Notes under the pieces: generated by a model
What the model was told of the DNA's origin: nothing
What the model saw: the letters and a program-made list of their open reading frames with translations, nothing else
Database searches by the model: none
From: Geodermatophilus tzadiensis
GTDB taxonomy: Bacteria > Actinomycetota > Actinomycetes > Mycobacteriales > Geodermatophilaceae
DNA: 64,000 nt
NCBI RefSeq assembly: GCF_003002915.1
Contig: NZ_PVTG01000004.1
Coordinates: 186,001-250,000, forward strand
Direction of reading: 5' to 3'
In this document: positions 41,632-50,170 of the stretch, one piece after another
Layout of the letters: each line of letters opens with the position of its first letter
Numbering within the stretch: the stretch's first letter is position 1
Program-made: the position numbers and the translations under genes

Positions 41632-42178
41632 GCGCACCGGCGCGCCCGGCCAGCCACGCCCGGCCGGCCTCGGTGAGCACCCGGCTGTCCTTGTCGGCCT
41701 GCAGCAGCGGCGGGTCCTGCCGGTAGAGCCGGGCCACCAGGTGGTTGTCGGGGGCGAGCTGGCGGGCGATCTGGTGCGCCTCGAGCTTGTGCAGCCGACC
41801 GCCGGGCGCCTCGGCGAAGCGCTGCAGCAGCGCCACCTGCGCCTCCTCCGGGTCGCGGTGCGTGCCGGCGGCCGCGGCCGGCGCCGGCTCCTCGTCGAGG
41901 AGCGCGGTGACCGCGCGGGAGAAGGTCTGCACCAGGTCGCGGATCCGGTCGTCGCGGGACGGGGTGGCCGCGTCGCCGCCCGAGCCCTGCCACGTGCGCT
42001 GCGGGTGCCGGCGCAGGTACTCCTGCTCCAGCTCGAGCATCCGCTCGGTGTGGGTGCGGAACTGCTCGGCGGTGCCGTGCAGGAACACCCAGTGCCGCAT
42101 GGCGTGCGCGTGCACGCCCTGGCGCTCGAGCTCCTCGTCGGACAGGTCGCGGGCCGGGACGCCCGGTCGCTCGGTCAT
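41615..42178 (-). CDS. DUF6158-family protein
   Basis: 187 residues with LSDEELERQGVHAHAMRHWVFLHGTAEQF, HTERMLELEQEYLRRHPQRTWQG and a variable C-terminus. The N-terminal 80 residues are well conserved in actinobacteria as I recall them (DUF6158); function is unknown. Two helices with His and Glu residues might bind a metal, but no motif is definite. It lies 55 bp downstream of the fused monooxygenase/reductase in the same direction, so may be the last gene of that operon. Confidence 0.6.
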   Translation of the reverse strand: MTERPGVPARDLSDEELERQGVHAHAMRHWVFLHGTAEQFRTHTERMLELEQEYLRRHPQRTWQGSGGDAATPSRDDRIRDLVQTFSRAVTALLDEEPAPAAAAGTHRDPEEAQVALLQRFAEAPGGRLHKLEAHQIARQLAPDNHLVARLYRQDPPLLQADKDSRVLTEAGRAWLAGRAGALSGRG

Positions 42179-42233
42179 GTCTGCTCCCTCGGTCGGTCGG
42201 GCAGCCCAATCTCCGTGGCCCCGGTTGCACCCG

Positions 42234-44603
42234 TCAAGGCCGGTCGGGGCCCGGGCGCCAGCGGGCGTGCCGGGTGCCGCCGACCCCCTCCCGCACCAGC
42301 TGCAGCCGCGGGCGCGGCCCGTCGGTCCGCCCGGTCTGCGGCCGGCGGCTCCCCGCCCGGAAGGGGGCCGGCCACTCCGCGCCGGGGCCGCTGTAGCCCT
42401 GCTCGGCGGCGGCGTGCAGCGTCCACTGCGGGTCGTAGAGGTGCGGGCGGCCCAGCGCGCACAGGTCGGCGCGGCCGGCCAGCAGGATCGAGTTGACGTC
42501 GTCCCAGCTCGACAGCGCGCCGACGGCGATGACCGCGACGCCGAGCTCGCGGCCGACCTCGTTGCGGATCCGGTCGGCGTAGGGGGTCTGGTAGCTGCGG
42601 CCGAACGCCGGCCGCTCGTCCTTGACCACCTGGCCGGTGGAGACGTCGATGCCGTCGGCGCCGTGCTCGGCGAAGGCCCGGGCCACGCGGACGGCGTCGT
42701 CGACGTCGGTGCCGCCCTCGTACCAGTCGGTCGCCGAGATGCGGACGGTGACCGGCCGGTCGGCCGGCCATGCGGCGCGGACGGCGTCGAAGACCTCCAG
42801 AGGGTAGCGCAGCCGGTTCTCCAGCGTCCCGCCGTAGCGGTCGGTGCGGTGGTTAGACAGCGGCGAGATGAAGGAGGACAGCAGGTAGCCGTGCGCGCAG
42901 TGCAGCTCGAGGACGTCGAAGCCGGCGCGGGCGGCCGAGCGGGTGCTCGCCACGAACTGCTCGCGGATCTCCACCAGGTCGGCCTCGGTGAGCTCGCGGG
43001 GGACGGCGTTGGCGGGGGAGTAGGGGACCGGGGAGGGGCCGACCACCTCCCAGCCGCCCTCCGGCAGCGGCTCGTCGATGCCCTCCCACATCAGCCGGGT
43101 GGAGCCCTTGCGGCCGGAGTGGCCGAGCTGGACGCCGATCCGCGCGTCGGTGGTGCCGTGCACGAAGTCGACGACGCGCGCCCAGACGGCCTCCTGCTCC
43201 GGCGTGTACAGCCCCGAGCAGCCCGGGGTGATCCGGCCCTCGGGGGAGACGCAGACCATCTCGGTCATCACCAGCCCCGCCCCGCCCAGGGCCTTGCTGC
43301 CCAGGTGCACCAGGTGGAAGTCGGTGGGCAGCCCGTCGACGGCGGAGTACATGTCCATCGCCGAGACGACGACGCGGTTGCGCAGCTCCAGCCCGCCGAG
43401 GCGGAAGGAGTGGAACATCGGCGGCCGCGGCTCGGCCGGCTCCGGCTGGCTGCGCGCGAACCACGCGTCGACCCCGGCGACGAACTCCGGGTCGCGCAGC
43501 CGCAGGTTGTCGTGGGTGACCCGGCGGCTGCGGGTGACGATGTTGAAGGCGAACTGCTCCGGCGGCTGGTCGACGTAGTGGGCGATGTCCTCGAACCACT
43601 CGAGGCTGGCCCTGGCCGCCCGCTGGGTGGACAGCACCACCGGCCGGCGCTCCTGCTCGTAGGCGGTGAGCGCGGCGTCGAGGTCGGGCTGCTCGTGCAG
43701 GCAGGCGGCCAGGGCCAGGGCGTCCTCCATCGCGAGCTTGGTGCCCGAGCCGATGGAGAAGTGCGCGGTGTGCGCGGCGTCGCCGATGAGCACCAGGTTG
43801 CCGTGCCGCCACGTCTCGTTGGACAGCGAGCGGAAGTTCAGCCACTTCGAGTTGTTCGCCACCACGCGGTGCCCGCCGAGCACGCCGGCGAACAGCTGCT
43901 CGACCAGCTCGATCGACTTGGTGTCGCTCTCGCCGGGCGGCAGGTCCAGCGCCGCGACGTCGCCGAAGGCGCGCTGCCAGACGTCCTCGTGCATCTCCAC
44001 GATGAACGTGCTGCCGGTGCGGTCGTAGGGGTAGCCGTGGATCTGCATGACGCCGTGCGGCGTCTCCTCCACGTAGAACTCGAACGCCTCGAACACCAGG
44101 TCGGTGCCCAGCCACATGTACTTGCAGCGGCGGGTCTCCACGGTGGGCCGGAAGACGTCGGCGTACCGGGTGCGGATGGCGGAGTTGGCGCCGTCGCCGG
44201 CGAGGACCAGGTCGTTCCCGGCGCGCAGCTGCTCGACGTCGGGTGCCTCGGCCCGGAAGTGCACCGTCACACCCAGGTCGGCGCAGCGGCGCTGCAGGAT
44301 GCCCAGCAGCTCCTTGCGGCTCATCGCGGCGAAGCCGTGCCCGCCGGAGGTGGTCACCCGGCCGCGGTGGTGGACGTCGATGTCGTCCCAGCGGGCGAAG
44401 TGCCGCTCCATCTCCCGGTAGACCGCCGGGTCGGCGTGCTCGATGCCGCCGAGGGTCTCGTCGGAGAAGACCACGCCGAAGCCGAAGGTGTCGTCCGGGG
44501 CGTTGCGCTCCCAGACGGTGATCTCGTGGGTCGGGTCGAGCTGCTTGGCGAGGGCGGCGAAGTACAGCCCGCCCGGCCCGCCGCCGACCACCGCGGTCCG
44601 CAT
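42234..44603 (-). CDS. 2-Aminobenzoyl-CoA monooxygenase/reductase-type fusion (FAD hydroxylase + OYE domain)
   Basis: 789 residues from ATG 44603 (an in-frame GTG at 44612 overlaps the ligase stop and is an alternative). Residues 1-390 are a flavin hydroxylase: VVGGGPGGLYFAALA, FGFGVVFSDETL, GDAAHTAHFSIGSGTKLAMEDA. Residues 395-790 are an old-yellow-enzyme TIM barrel: LELRNRVVVSAMDMYSA, GVQLGHSGRKGS, LHCAHGYLLSSFISPLSNHRTD, RADLCALGRPHL. The same two-domain layout is known for 2-aminobenzoyl-CoA monooxygenase/reductase, which hydroxylates and then reduces the ring. The adjacent ligase and ring-opening genes support this over a plain salicylyl-CoA hydroxylase. Confidence 0.82.
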   Translation of the reverse strand: MRTAVVGGGPGGLYFAALAKQLDPTHEITVWERNAPDDTFGFGVVFSDETLGGIEHADPAVYREMERHFARWDDIDVHHRGRVTTSGGHGFAAMSRKELLGILQRRCADLGVTVHFRAEAPDVEQLRAGNDLVLAGDGANSAIRTRYADVFRPTVETRRCKYMWLGTDLVFEAFEFYVEETPHGVMQIHGYPYDRTGSTFIVEMHEDVWQRAFGDVAALDLPPGESDTKSIELVEQLFAGVLGGHRVVANNSKWLNFRSLSNETWRHGNLVLIGDAAHTAHFSIGSGTKLAMEDALALAACLHEQPDLDAALTAYEQERRPVVLSTQRAARASLEWFEDIAHYVDQPPEQFAFNIVTRSRRVTHDNLRLRDPEFVAGVDAWFARSQPEPAEPRPPMFHSFRLGGLELRNRVVVSAMDMYSAVDGLPTDFHLVHLGSKALGGAGLVMTEMVCVSPEGRITPGCSGLYTPEQEAVWARVVDFVHGTTDARIGVQLGHSGRKGSTRLMWEGIDEPLPEGGWEVVGPSPVPYSPANAVPRELTEADLVEIREQFVASTRSAARAGFDVLELHCAHGYLLSSFISPLSNHRTDRYGGTLENRLRYPLEVFDAVRAAWPADRPVTVRISATDWYEGGTDVDDAVRVARAFAEHGADGIDVSTGQVVKDERPAFGRSYQTPYADRIRNEVGRELGVAVIAVGALSSWDDVNSILLAGRADLCALGRPHLYDPQWTLHAAAEQGYSGPGAEWPAPFRAGSRRPQTGRTDGPRPRLQLVREGVGGTRHARWRPGPDRP

Positions 44604-44608
44604 GCCGC

Positions 44609-46219
44609 TCACCGGAGCCGGTACCGCTGCAGCTTGCCGGTGCTGGTGCGCGGCAGCTCGGTCCGGAACTCGATCGCCCGGGGGCTCTTGTAGGGCGCGA
44701 TCACCTGTCTGCACCACTCCTGCAGCTCCTCGGCGGGCACCTCGCGGGTGCGGTCGGGGTTGAGCACGACGAACGCCTTGACGATGGTGCCGCGGTCGGG
44801 GTCGGGGGCGCCGACCACCGCGCACTCGACCACCTCGGGGTGGCCGAGCAGCGCCTGCTCCACCTCCGGCCCGGCGATGTTGTAGCCGGCGGAGACGATC
44901 ATGTCGTCGGTGCGGGCGCGGTAGGTGAAGTAGCCGTCGGCGTCGCGGACGTAGGTGTCGCCGGTGTAGTTCCAGCCGTGCCGCACGTACACCTCCTGGC
45001 GGTCCCCGCCGAGGTAGCGGCACCCGGTGGGCCCGCGGACGGCGAGGTGACCCTCGGTCCCGTCGGGCAGCTCGGTCCCGTCGTCGTCCAGCACGGCGGC
45101 GGTGTAGCCGGGGACGGCGCGGCCGGTGGTCCCCGGGCGGATGTCGTCGTCGGCGGCGGAGATGAACACGTGCAGCATCTCGGTGGCGCCGATGCCGTCG
45201 ATCACCTTCACCCCGGTGGCGTCGTGCACGGCGTGCCAGACGGCGGCGGGCAGCGTCTCCCCGGCCGAGACCGCGCGGCGCAGCCCGGCGAGCGCGGGCG
45301 CGCGGCCGGCGGCGAGGATCGCCTTGTAGGCGGTGGGCGCGGTCGACAGCACGGTCACCCCGTGCTCGGCGACGGCGTCGGCCAGCTGGTCGGGCGAGGC
45401 GCGCTCGAGCAGCAGCACGCTGGCGCCGGCCCGCAGCGGGAAGACGACCAGGGCGCCGAGGCCGTAGGTGAACGCGATCGGCGGCGACCCGCAGAACACG
45501 TCGTCGGGCTCGGGGCGGACCACGTGCGCCGAGAAGGTGTCGGCGATGGCCAGCACGTCGCGGTGGAAGTGCATGGTGGCCTTGGGCCGGCCGGTGGTGC
45601 CGGAGGTGAAGGCCAGCAGCGCGGTGTCGTCGGCGGCCGTGGGCACGTCGGCGAAGACGTCCGGGCAGGCGGCGGCGCGGGTGGCGAGGTCGCCGGGCCC
45701 GTCCCCGCCGTAGGGGACGACGGTCAGCCCGGGGACGGCGGCCCGCTCGAGGTCCTCGGTCAGCCGGGCGTCGCAGAGGGCCAGGGTCGGCCGGCACATC
45801 TCGCCGATGGTGGCCAGCTCGCCGGCGCGCAGCATCGGCATGGTCGTCACCGCGACGCCACCGGCCTTGAGGACGGCGAACCAGCAGGCCACCAGCCAGG
45901 GCGAGTTGAAGCCGCGCAGCAGCACCCGGTTGCCCGGCACCAGGCCCAGCTCGCCGGTCAGCGCGCCGGCGATCCGGTTGGCCCGCGCGCGCAGCTCGCC
46001 GTAGCTCCACACCCCGCCGTCGGGCGTCCGCAGGCAGGGCCGGTCGGCGCCCAGCCGGTCGATGGTGCCGTCGAGCAGCTCGGTCGCGCAGTTGAGCCGG
46101 TCGGGGTAGGCCAGCTCGCCCAGGTCCAGCACCGGCCAGGTGTCCGGCGGGGGCAGGTGGTCCCGGCAGAAGGTGTCCACGTGGGCGGAGGGGGTCAGCG
46201 ACGGCGCGCTCAGCGTCAT
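44609..46219 (-). CDS. 2-Aminobenzoate-CoA ligase-like aryl-CoA ligase
   Basis: 536 residues. FTSGTTGRPKATMHFH (P-loop), FTYGLGALVVFPL, GIGATEMLHVFISA, NYTGDTY, and C-terminal PRTSTGKLQRYRLR with the catalytic Lys. The GIGATEMLHVF block is that of benzoate/2-aminobenzoate ligases. First gene of an operon whose next member is a 2-aminobenzoyl-CoA-type monooxygenase/reductase, which makes 2-aminobenzoate the best guess. A consensus-like promoter and an inverted repeat lie upstream. Not the same gene as the box-operon ligase; the two share the family motif but differ in length and ends. Confidence 0.82.
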   Translation of the reverse strand: MTLSAPSLTPSAHVDTFCRDHLPPPDTWPVLDLGELAYPDRLNCATELLDGTIDRLGADRPCLRTPDGGVWSYGELRARANRIAGALTGELGLVPGNRVLLRGFNSPWLVACWFAVLKAGGVAVTTMPMLRAGELATIGEMCRPTLALCDARLTEDLERAAVPGLTVVPYGGDGPGDLATRAAACPDVFADVPTAADDTALLAFTSGTTGRPKATMHFHRDVLAIADTFSAHVVRPEPDDVFCGSPPIAFTYGLGALVVFPLRAGASVLLLERASPDQLADAVAEHGVTVLSTAPTAYKAILAAGRAPALAGLRRAVSAGETLPAAVWHAVHDATGVKVIDGIGATEMLHVFISAADDDIRPGTTGRAVPGYTAAVLDDDGTELPDGTEGHLAVRGPTGCRYLGGDRQEVYVRHGWNYTGDTYVRDADGYFTYRARTDDMIVSAGYNIAGPEVEQALLGHPEVVECAVVGAPDPDRGTIVKAFVVLNPDRTREVPAEELQEWCRQVIAPYKSPRAIEFRTELPRTSTGKLQRYRLR

Positions 46220-46273
46220 GGGGATCTGCCTCCCGGGGGTCGCCGGGTCCGGCCGGGCCGCACCCTGCGCCTC

Positions 46274-46301
46274 AGTATGGCGTCGCTCTGACGGGAGTCA
46301 A
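46274..46301 (-). promoter_or_regulatory. Promoter of the 2-aminobenzoate-type ligase operon
   Basis: Minus strand: TTGACT (46301-46296), 16-bp spacer, CATACT (46279-46274). The palindrome TGAC-N4-GTCA at 46289-46300 overlaps the -35, where a repressor would block polymerase. Confidence 0.55.
46289..46300. promoter_or_regulatory. TGAC-N4-GTCA palindrome (candidate PaaX-type operator)
   Basis: TGACGGGAGTCA between the ligase operon (minus) and the PaaX gene at 46341 (plus). The same half-sites and 4-bp gap recur at 48372-48383, between the next two divergent units of the proposed pathway. Confidence 0.5.
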
Positions 46302-46340
46302 GGTCGCGGCATACCGGTCCCGGGTCCGTATCGTGTCGCC

Positions 46341-47177
46341 GTGACCGCCGCCGTCCCCGCCGACGTGGCCGCCGCGGCGGCGCCGCAGCCGCGGCAGCTG
46401 GTGGTGACCCTCTACGGCCTCTACGCCCGGGAGCACGGCGGCTGGCTCTCGGTGGCGGCGCTGGTGCGGCTGATGGCGGCCCTCGGTGTCGACGAGCCCG
46501 CCGTCCGCTCGACGGTGTCGCGGCTCAAGCGGCGCGGGTGGCTCGAGGCCCGCCGGGAGGGGGACGTCGCCGGCTACGCGCTCACCAACGCCGCCCGCGA
46601 GGTGCTGGCCGAGGGCGACGCCCGGATCTTCGGCCGCCGCCGGGCCGGGACCGACGACGGCTGGCTGCTGGTGGTGTTCTCCGTGCCGGAGTCCGAGCGG
46701 GAGCGGCGGCACCGGCTGCGCTCGGAGCTGACCCGGCTGGGTTTCGGCACGGTGGCGCCCGGGGTGTGGATCGCCCCGGCGCACCTGGCCGGGGAGGCCG
46801 AGGAGGTGCTGCGCCGCCGGGACCTCGACGGCTACGTGGAGCTGTTCACCCGGGCGCGGGTGCCCGGCGGCGCCGCGCGCGAGTCGGTGGCCCGCTGGTG
46901 GGACCTCGACGCGCTGCACGAGCGCTACGCCGTCTTCCTCGACCGGCACGCCGGCGTGGCGGCCGGCCGCGGGCGCCCGGACCCGGCGCGCGCGTTCGCC
47001 GACTACGTCCGGCTGCTCACCGACTGGCGGGCGCTGCCGTACGCCGACCCGGGGCTGCCGCTGGACCTGCTGCCCGCCGACTGGAACGGCGTGCGCGCCG
47101 CGGACCTCTTCGCCCGGCTGCGCGAGCGGCTGGCCGGCCCCGCCGCCGAGCAGGCGGCCCGGCTCGTCGCCGGCTGA
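46341..47177 (+). CDS. PaaX-family transcriptional regulator (copy 2)
   Basis: 278 residues. Winged helix: SVAALVRLMAALGVDEPAVRSTVSRLKRRGWLEARREG; PaaX core: DDGWLLVVFSVPESERERRHRLRSELTRLGFGTVAPGVWIAP; C-terminal ADPGLPLDLLPADWNG. Divergent from the aryl-CoA ligase operon and so its probable regulator, with an aryl-CoA as likely effector. A TATCGT at 46329-46334 lies 6 bp before the GTG, compatible with a leaderless transcript. Longer in-frame starts upstream read through the intergenic region and are rejected. Confidence 0.82.
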   Translation: MTAAVPADVAAAAAPQPRQLVVTLYGLYAREHGGWLSVAALVRLMAALGVDEPAVRSTVSRLKRRGWLEARREGDVAGYALTNAAREVLAEGDARIFGRRRAGTDDGWLLVVFSVPESERERRHRLRSELTRLGFGTVAPGVWIAPAHLAGEAEEVLRRRDLDGYVELFTRARVPGGAARESVARWWDLDALHERYAVFLDRHAGVAAGRGRPDPARAFADYVRLLTDWRALPYADPGLPLDLLPADWNGVRAADLFARLRERLAGPAAEQAARLVAG

Positions 47178-47188
47178 CGACCCGCGGG

Positions 47189-47593
47189 TCAGGCGGGCAG
47201 GACGGCGGTGCCCTGGACCTCGACCAGCGCCTCGTCGTCCCACAGCCGGGCCACGCCGATGCCGGCCATCGCCGGGTAGTCGGCACCCACCAGGCGGCGC
47301 CACACCCGGCCGATGTCGCGGGCCTGCGCGCGGTAGTCGGCCAGGTCGACGGCGTAGACGGTGAGCGAGGCGAGGTCGCCCGGCTGCCCGCCGGCCGCCC
47401 GCAGCGCGGTCAGCAGGTTGCCCAGCGCCCGTTCGAACTGCGCGACGACGCCGTCCCCGACGATCCGGCCGTCGGCGTCCATCGCGGTCTGCCCGGCGAG
47501 GAACACCACGCGTCCCGGACCGGCCACGACGGCGTGCGCGAAGCCCGACGGCCGGGCCAGCTCCGGCGGGTCCACCCGCTCGAGTCCGCTCAC
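47189..47593 (-). CDS. RidA-family enamine/imine deaminase-like protein
   Basis: 134 residues of the YjgF/YER057c/UK114 fold: FAHAVVAGPGRVVFLAGQTAMDADGRIVG, VVAQFERALGNLLTALRAAGGQPGDLASLTVY, and a C-terminal IGVARLWDDEALVEVQGTAVLPA. Archetypal RidA has an Arg near residue 105; here the corresponding IGVARLW segment supplies an Arg. RidA hydrolyses reactive enamines/imines to keto compounds plus ammonia. In this cluster it could take off the amino group from a ring-reduced 2-aminobenzoyl-CoA product. GTG overlaps the SDR stop (GTGA). Confidence 0.78.
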   Translation of the reverse strand: MSGLERVDPPELARPSGFAHAVVAGPGRVVFLAGQTAMDADGRIVGDGVVAQFERALGNLLTALRAAGGQPGDLASLTVYAVDLADYRAQARDIGRVWRRLVGADYPAMAGIGVARLWDDEALVEVQGTAVLPA

Positions 47594-48348
47594 GACTGCA
47601 CCGACCCCCCGTCCACGTTGATCCCCTGCCCGGTCACCGCGGCGCTGGCCACGCAGAGCAGCACGGCGTCGGCGACCTCCTCCGGGTCGACCAGCCGGCC
47701 GATCGGCTGGCGCCGGGCCAGCGCCTCCCGGGCCTGCTCGGCGGTGCGCCCGGTCGTCTCGCTGATGGTGGCGACCGTGCGGTCGGTCATCGGGGTGTCG
47801 ACGTAGCCGGGGCAGACCGCGTTGACCGTGACCCCGCGGCCGGCCACCTCGGCGGCCGCGGACCGCACCAGCCCGAGCAGGCCGTGCTTGCTGGCGGTGT
47901 AGGCGGCGACGTAGGGGTCGCCGCGCTTGGCGGCCACGGACGCCACCGCCACCACGCGGCCCCACCCGGCGTCGACCATGCCCGGCAGCGCCCGGCGCAG
48001 CAGCCGGAAGGGCGCGGTCAGGTTGAGCTCGAGCATCCGGGCCCAGTCCTCGTCGGAGGTGCGGGCCAGCGGCGCGGCCACCCCGGCGCCCGCGTTGAGC
48101 ACCAGCACCTCCACCGGGCCGTCCCACTCCCGCTCCACCCGGCCGACGACGTCGTCCGCGGCGCCCGGCGCGGTCAGGTCGGCCGGGACGACGAGCGAGG
48201 GGCCGGGCAGCCCGCCGGCGACCGCCTGGAGCTCGTCGCCGCTGCGTGCAGTGAGCGCCACGGCGTGCCCCTCCGCGGCCAGCCGGCGGGCGACGGCGGC
48301 ACCGATCCCGCGCCCCGCGCCGGTGACCAGGCAGCGGCGGGCGGGCAC
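47590..48348 (-). CDS. Short-chain dehydrogenase/reductase
   Basis: 252 residues from a GTG at 48348. NAD(P) site TGAGRGIGAAVARRLAAEG, NAG motif LVLNAGAGVAAPL, catalytic Ser in VVAVASVAAKRG, YxxxK in YTASKHG, and C-terminal GQGINVDGGSVQS. In the proposed pathway it could oxidise or reduce a hydroxyl/keto group on the alicyclic CoA thioester. The GTG lies 6 bp beyond a possible TTGACG-18-CAAGCT promoter, so it may be leaderless; ATG 48387 is an alternative. Confidence 0.8.
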   Translation of the reverse strand: MPARRCLVTGAGRGIGAAVARRLAAEGHAVALTARSGDELQAVAGGLPGPSLVVPADLTAPGAADDVVGRVEREWDGPVEVLVLNAGAGVAAPLARTSDEDWARMLELNLTAPFRLLRRALPGMVDAGWGRVVAVASVAAKRGDPYVAAYTASKHGLLGLVRSAAAEVAGRGVTVNAVCPGYVDTPMTDRTVATISETTGRTAEQAREALARRQPIGRLVDPEEVADAVLLCVASAAVTGQGINVDGGSVQS

Positions 48349-48371
48349 GGCCGGAGCTTGCCACCGCCGCG

Positions 48372-48383
48372 TGACGACCGTCA
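48372..48383. promoter_or_regulatory. TGAC-N4-GTCA palindrome, second copy
   Basis: TGACGACCGTCA in the 80-bp region between the SDR/RidA unit (minus) and the BadI-like gene (plus); overlaps a possible minus-strand -35 (TTGACG, 48384-48379). Confidence 0.5.
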
Positions 48384-48428
48384 ACATGACGACATACCCC
48401 ACCGGACGCGACGAAGGGTCCCGAGCAG

Positions 48429-49226
48429 ATGAAGCCCGAGGAGTTCACCGACATCCGCTACGAGGTGGAGGAGGACGACCACGCGGTCATCACCATCGAC
48501 CGGCAGGAGCGGATGAACAGCTTCCGCGGGCGCACGGTGGACGAGCTGATCTCGGCGTTCAAGCACGCCTGGGCCGACCACCGGGTGGGCTCGGTGATCC
48601 TCACCGCGGCCGGCGAGCGCGCCTTCTGCACCGGGGGCGACGTCAAGGAGCGCGCCGAGACCGGCGGCTACGGCGAGACGGAGTGGGGCACGTTCGAGAT
48701 CGAGCGGCTGCACCGGATCATCCGCGACATCCCCAAGCCGGTCATCGCCGCGGTCAACGGCATCGCCATCGGCGGCGGCCACGTGCTGCACGTGCTGTGC
48801 GACCTCACCGTCGCCTGCGAGGAGGCCACCTTCGCCCAGGCCGGCCCGCGGGTGGGCTCCTTCGACGCGGGCTTCGGCTCGGCGTACCTGGCCCGGGTGG
48901 TGGGGGAGAAGCGGGCCCGCCAGATCTGGTTCCTGCTCGACCGCTACGACGCCGCGACCGCCGAGCGCTGGGGGCTGGTCAACGCGGTGGTCCCGCGCGA
49001 GCAGCTGCTCGACACCGCCCGCGGGTGGGCGCGCACGATCGGCTCCTACTCGCCCACGGCGCTGCGCTTCCTCAAGCACTCCTTCAACGCCGACTCCGAC
49101 CACCTCTCGGGCATCTCCCACCTGGCCTTCGACGGGCTGGCCCAGTTCGCGGTCAGCGAGGAGGGCATGGAGGGCGCGCAGGCGTTCGCCGAGAAGCGGC
49201 CGCCGGACTTCCGCCGCTTCCGCTGA
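48429..49226 (+). CDS. BadI-like 2-ketocyclohexanecarboxyl-CoA hydrolase (crotonase family)
   Basis: 265 residues. Crotonase oxyanion-hole segments AFCTGGDVKE and NGIAIGGGHVLHVLCDLTVA, then GPRVGSFDAGFGSAYLARVVGEKRARQIWFL and a C-terminal AFAEKRPPDFRRFR. The whole pattern closely resembles Rhodopseudomonas BadI, and also MenB, which shares the fold and the DxxGxGSAYL region. BadI opens a 2-ketocyclohexane carboxyl-CoA ring. In this operon that would split the alicyclic product after deamination. MenB is less likely because no menaquinone genes are near. Confidence 0.75.
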   Translation: MKPEEFTDIRYEVEEDDHAVITIDRQERMNSFRGRTVDELISAFKHAWADHRVGSVILTAAGERAFCTGGDVKERAETGGYGETEWGTFEIERLHRIIRDIPKPVIAAVNGIAIGGGHVLHVLCDLTVACEEATFAQAGPRVGSFDAGFGSAYLARVVGEKRARQIWFLLDRYDAATAERWGLVNAVVPREQLLDTARGWARTIGSYSPTALRFLKHSFNADSDHLSGISHLAFDGLAQFAVSEEGMEGAQAFAEKRPPDFRRFR

Positions 49227-49249
49227 GCGGCGCTCGGCCGCCGACGGGC

Positions 49250-49284
49250 TACACCCGGCCTTGACCGGAGGCGCCGGGGTGTAG
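49250..49284 (+). promoter_or_regulatory. CTACACC...GGTGTAG inverted repeat with promoter-like elements
   Basis: CTACACCCGG at 49250 and CCGGGGTGTAG at 49274-49284 face each other around TTGACC (49261-49266); TAGAAC (49282-49287) could be a -10 with a short 15-bp spacer. It is 10 bp from the GTG at 49297. The core GTGTAG is also in the box/liv 12-mer. Confidence 0.4.
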
Positions 49285-49296
49285 AACATCGCAGGC

Positions 49297-50157
49297 GTGC
49301 TCGACGGACACGTCCTGGTGGACGCGCACGTGCACGTGCCCACGCTGACCTCGCTGGCGCCGGCGTGGGTCGACTGGGCGCGGCAGTTCGGCCGGCCCGG
49401 GGTGCTGGAGGAGGTCTGGCGCGCCGACGGCACGCCCGACCCGGAGGTGCTCGACCGGCTGTTCGCCGAGGAGGGCGTCGACGTCGCCCTGCTGTTCTGC
49501 GAGTACAGCCCCAAGGCCACCGGCTACCAGCTCTTCGACGACCTGCTGCCGCTGGTCGAGGCCAACCCGCGGCGGTTCCGGCCGGTGGCCAACGTCAACC
49601 CGCACCTGCACTTCCCGATCGCCCGGGAGCTCGAGCGCCAGCTCGACCTGGGCGCGGCAGCGCTGAAGATCCACCCGGTGCACGGCGGCTTCCGCGCCGA
49701 CGACGCGGCGATGTACCCGGCCTACGCGGTGCTCGTCGAGCGCGGCGTCCCGCTGGTGGTGCACTGCGGCACGAGCAGCTTCCCGGGGTCGACCAACGCC
49801 TACGCCGACCCGCAGCTGCTCGACGCCGTCCTGCGCGACTTCCCCGACCTGCACGTGGTGCTCGCCCACGGCGGCCGCGGCTGGTGGTACGACGCCGCGG
49901 CCTTCCTCGCGGTGTCGCGGCCGAACGTCTGGATCGAGCTGTCCGGGCTGCCGCCCAAGCGGCTGCCGGAGTACTACGCCCGCTTCGACCTCGGCCGGCT
50001 CGCCCGCAAGTGGATCTACGGCACCGACTGGCCCGGGGTGCCCGGGCAGGCCGCCAACGCCCGCGCCGTCGCCTCCCTCGGCCTGCCCGACGACGTCGTC
50101 CCGCTCGTGCTCGGCGGCAACGCGCTGCGGGTGTACTCCGGGCTCGACCCGGCCTGA
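49297..50157 (+). CDS. Amidohydrolase-2 family protein (ACMSD-like)
   Basis: 286 residues. HxH metal motif near the N-terminus (VDAHVHVPT), a metal-bridging Lys/His region (ALKIHPVHGGF), VVHCGTSSFPG, VLAHGGRGWWYDA and the late Asp in IYGTDWPG. Related enzymes decarboxylate or hydrolyse aromatic and alicyclic acids (ACMSD, resorcylate decarboxylase). It follows the BadI-like gene by 70 bp and may act late in that pathway or on a different carboxylate. Product and substrate unknown. Confidence 0.75.
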   Translation: MLDGHVLVDAHVHVPTLTSLAPAWVDWARQFGRPGVLEEVWRADGTPDPEVLDRLFAEEGVDVALLFCEYSPKATGYQLFDDLLPLVEANPRRFRPVANVNPHLHFPIARELERQLDLGAAALKIHPVHGGFRADDAAMYPAYAVLVERGVPLVVHCGTSSFPGSTNAYADPQLLDAVLRDFPDLHVVLAHGGRGWWYDAAAFLAVSRPNVWIELSGLPPKRLPEYYARFDLGRLARKWIYGTDWPGVPGQAANARAVASLGLPDDVVPLVLGGNALRVYSGLDPA

Positions 50158-50170
50158 CCCGCCTGACCGG

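Noticed and set aside
42234-46010. Single open frame running through the monooxygenase/reductase into the ligase region, as if a 1258-residue fusion
   Set aside because: Upstream of 44612 this frame is Arg-rich antiphase translation of the ligase gene, which is intact in another frame and ends at 44609. The two are separate, overlapping genes.
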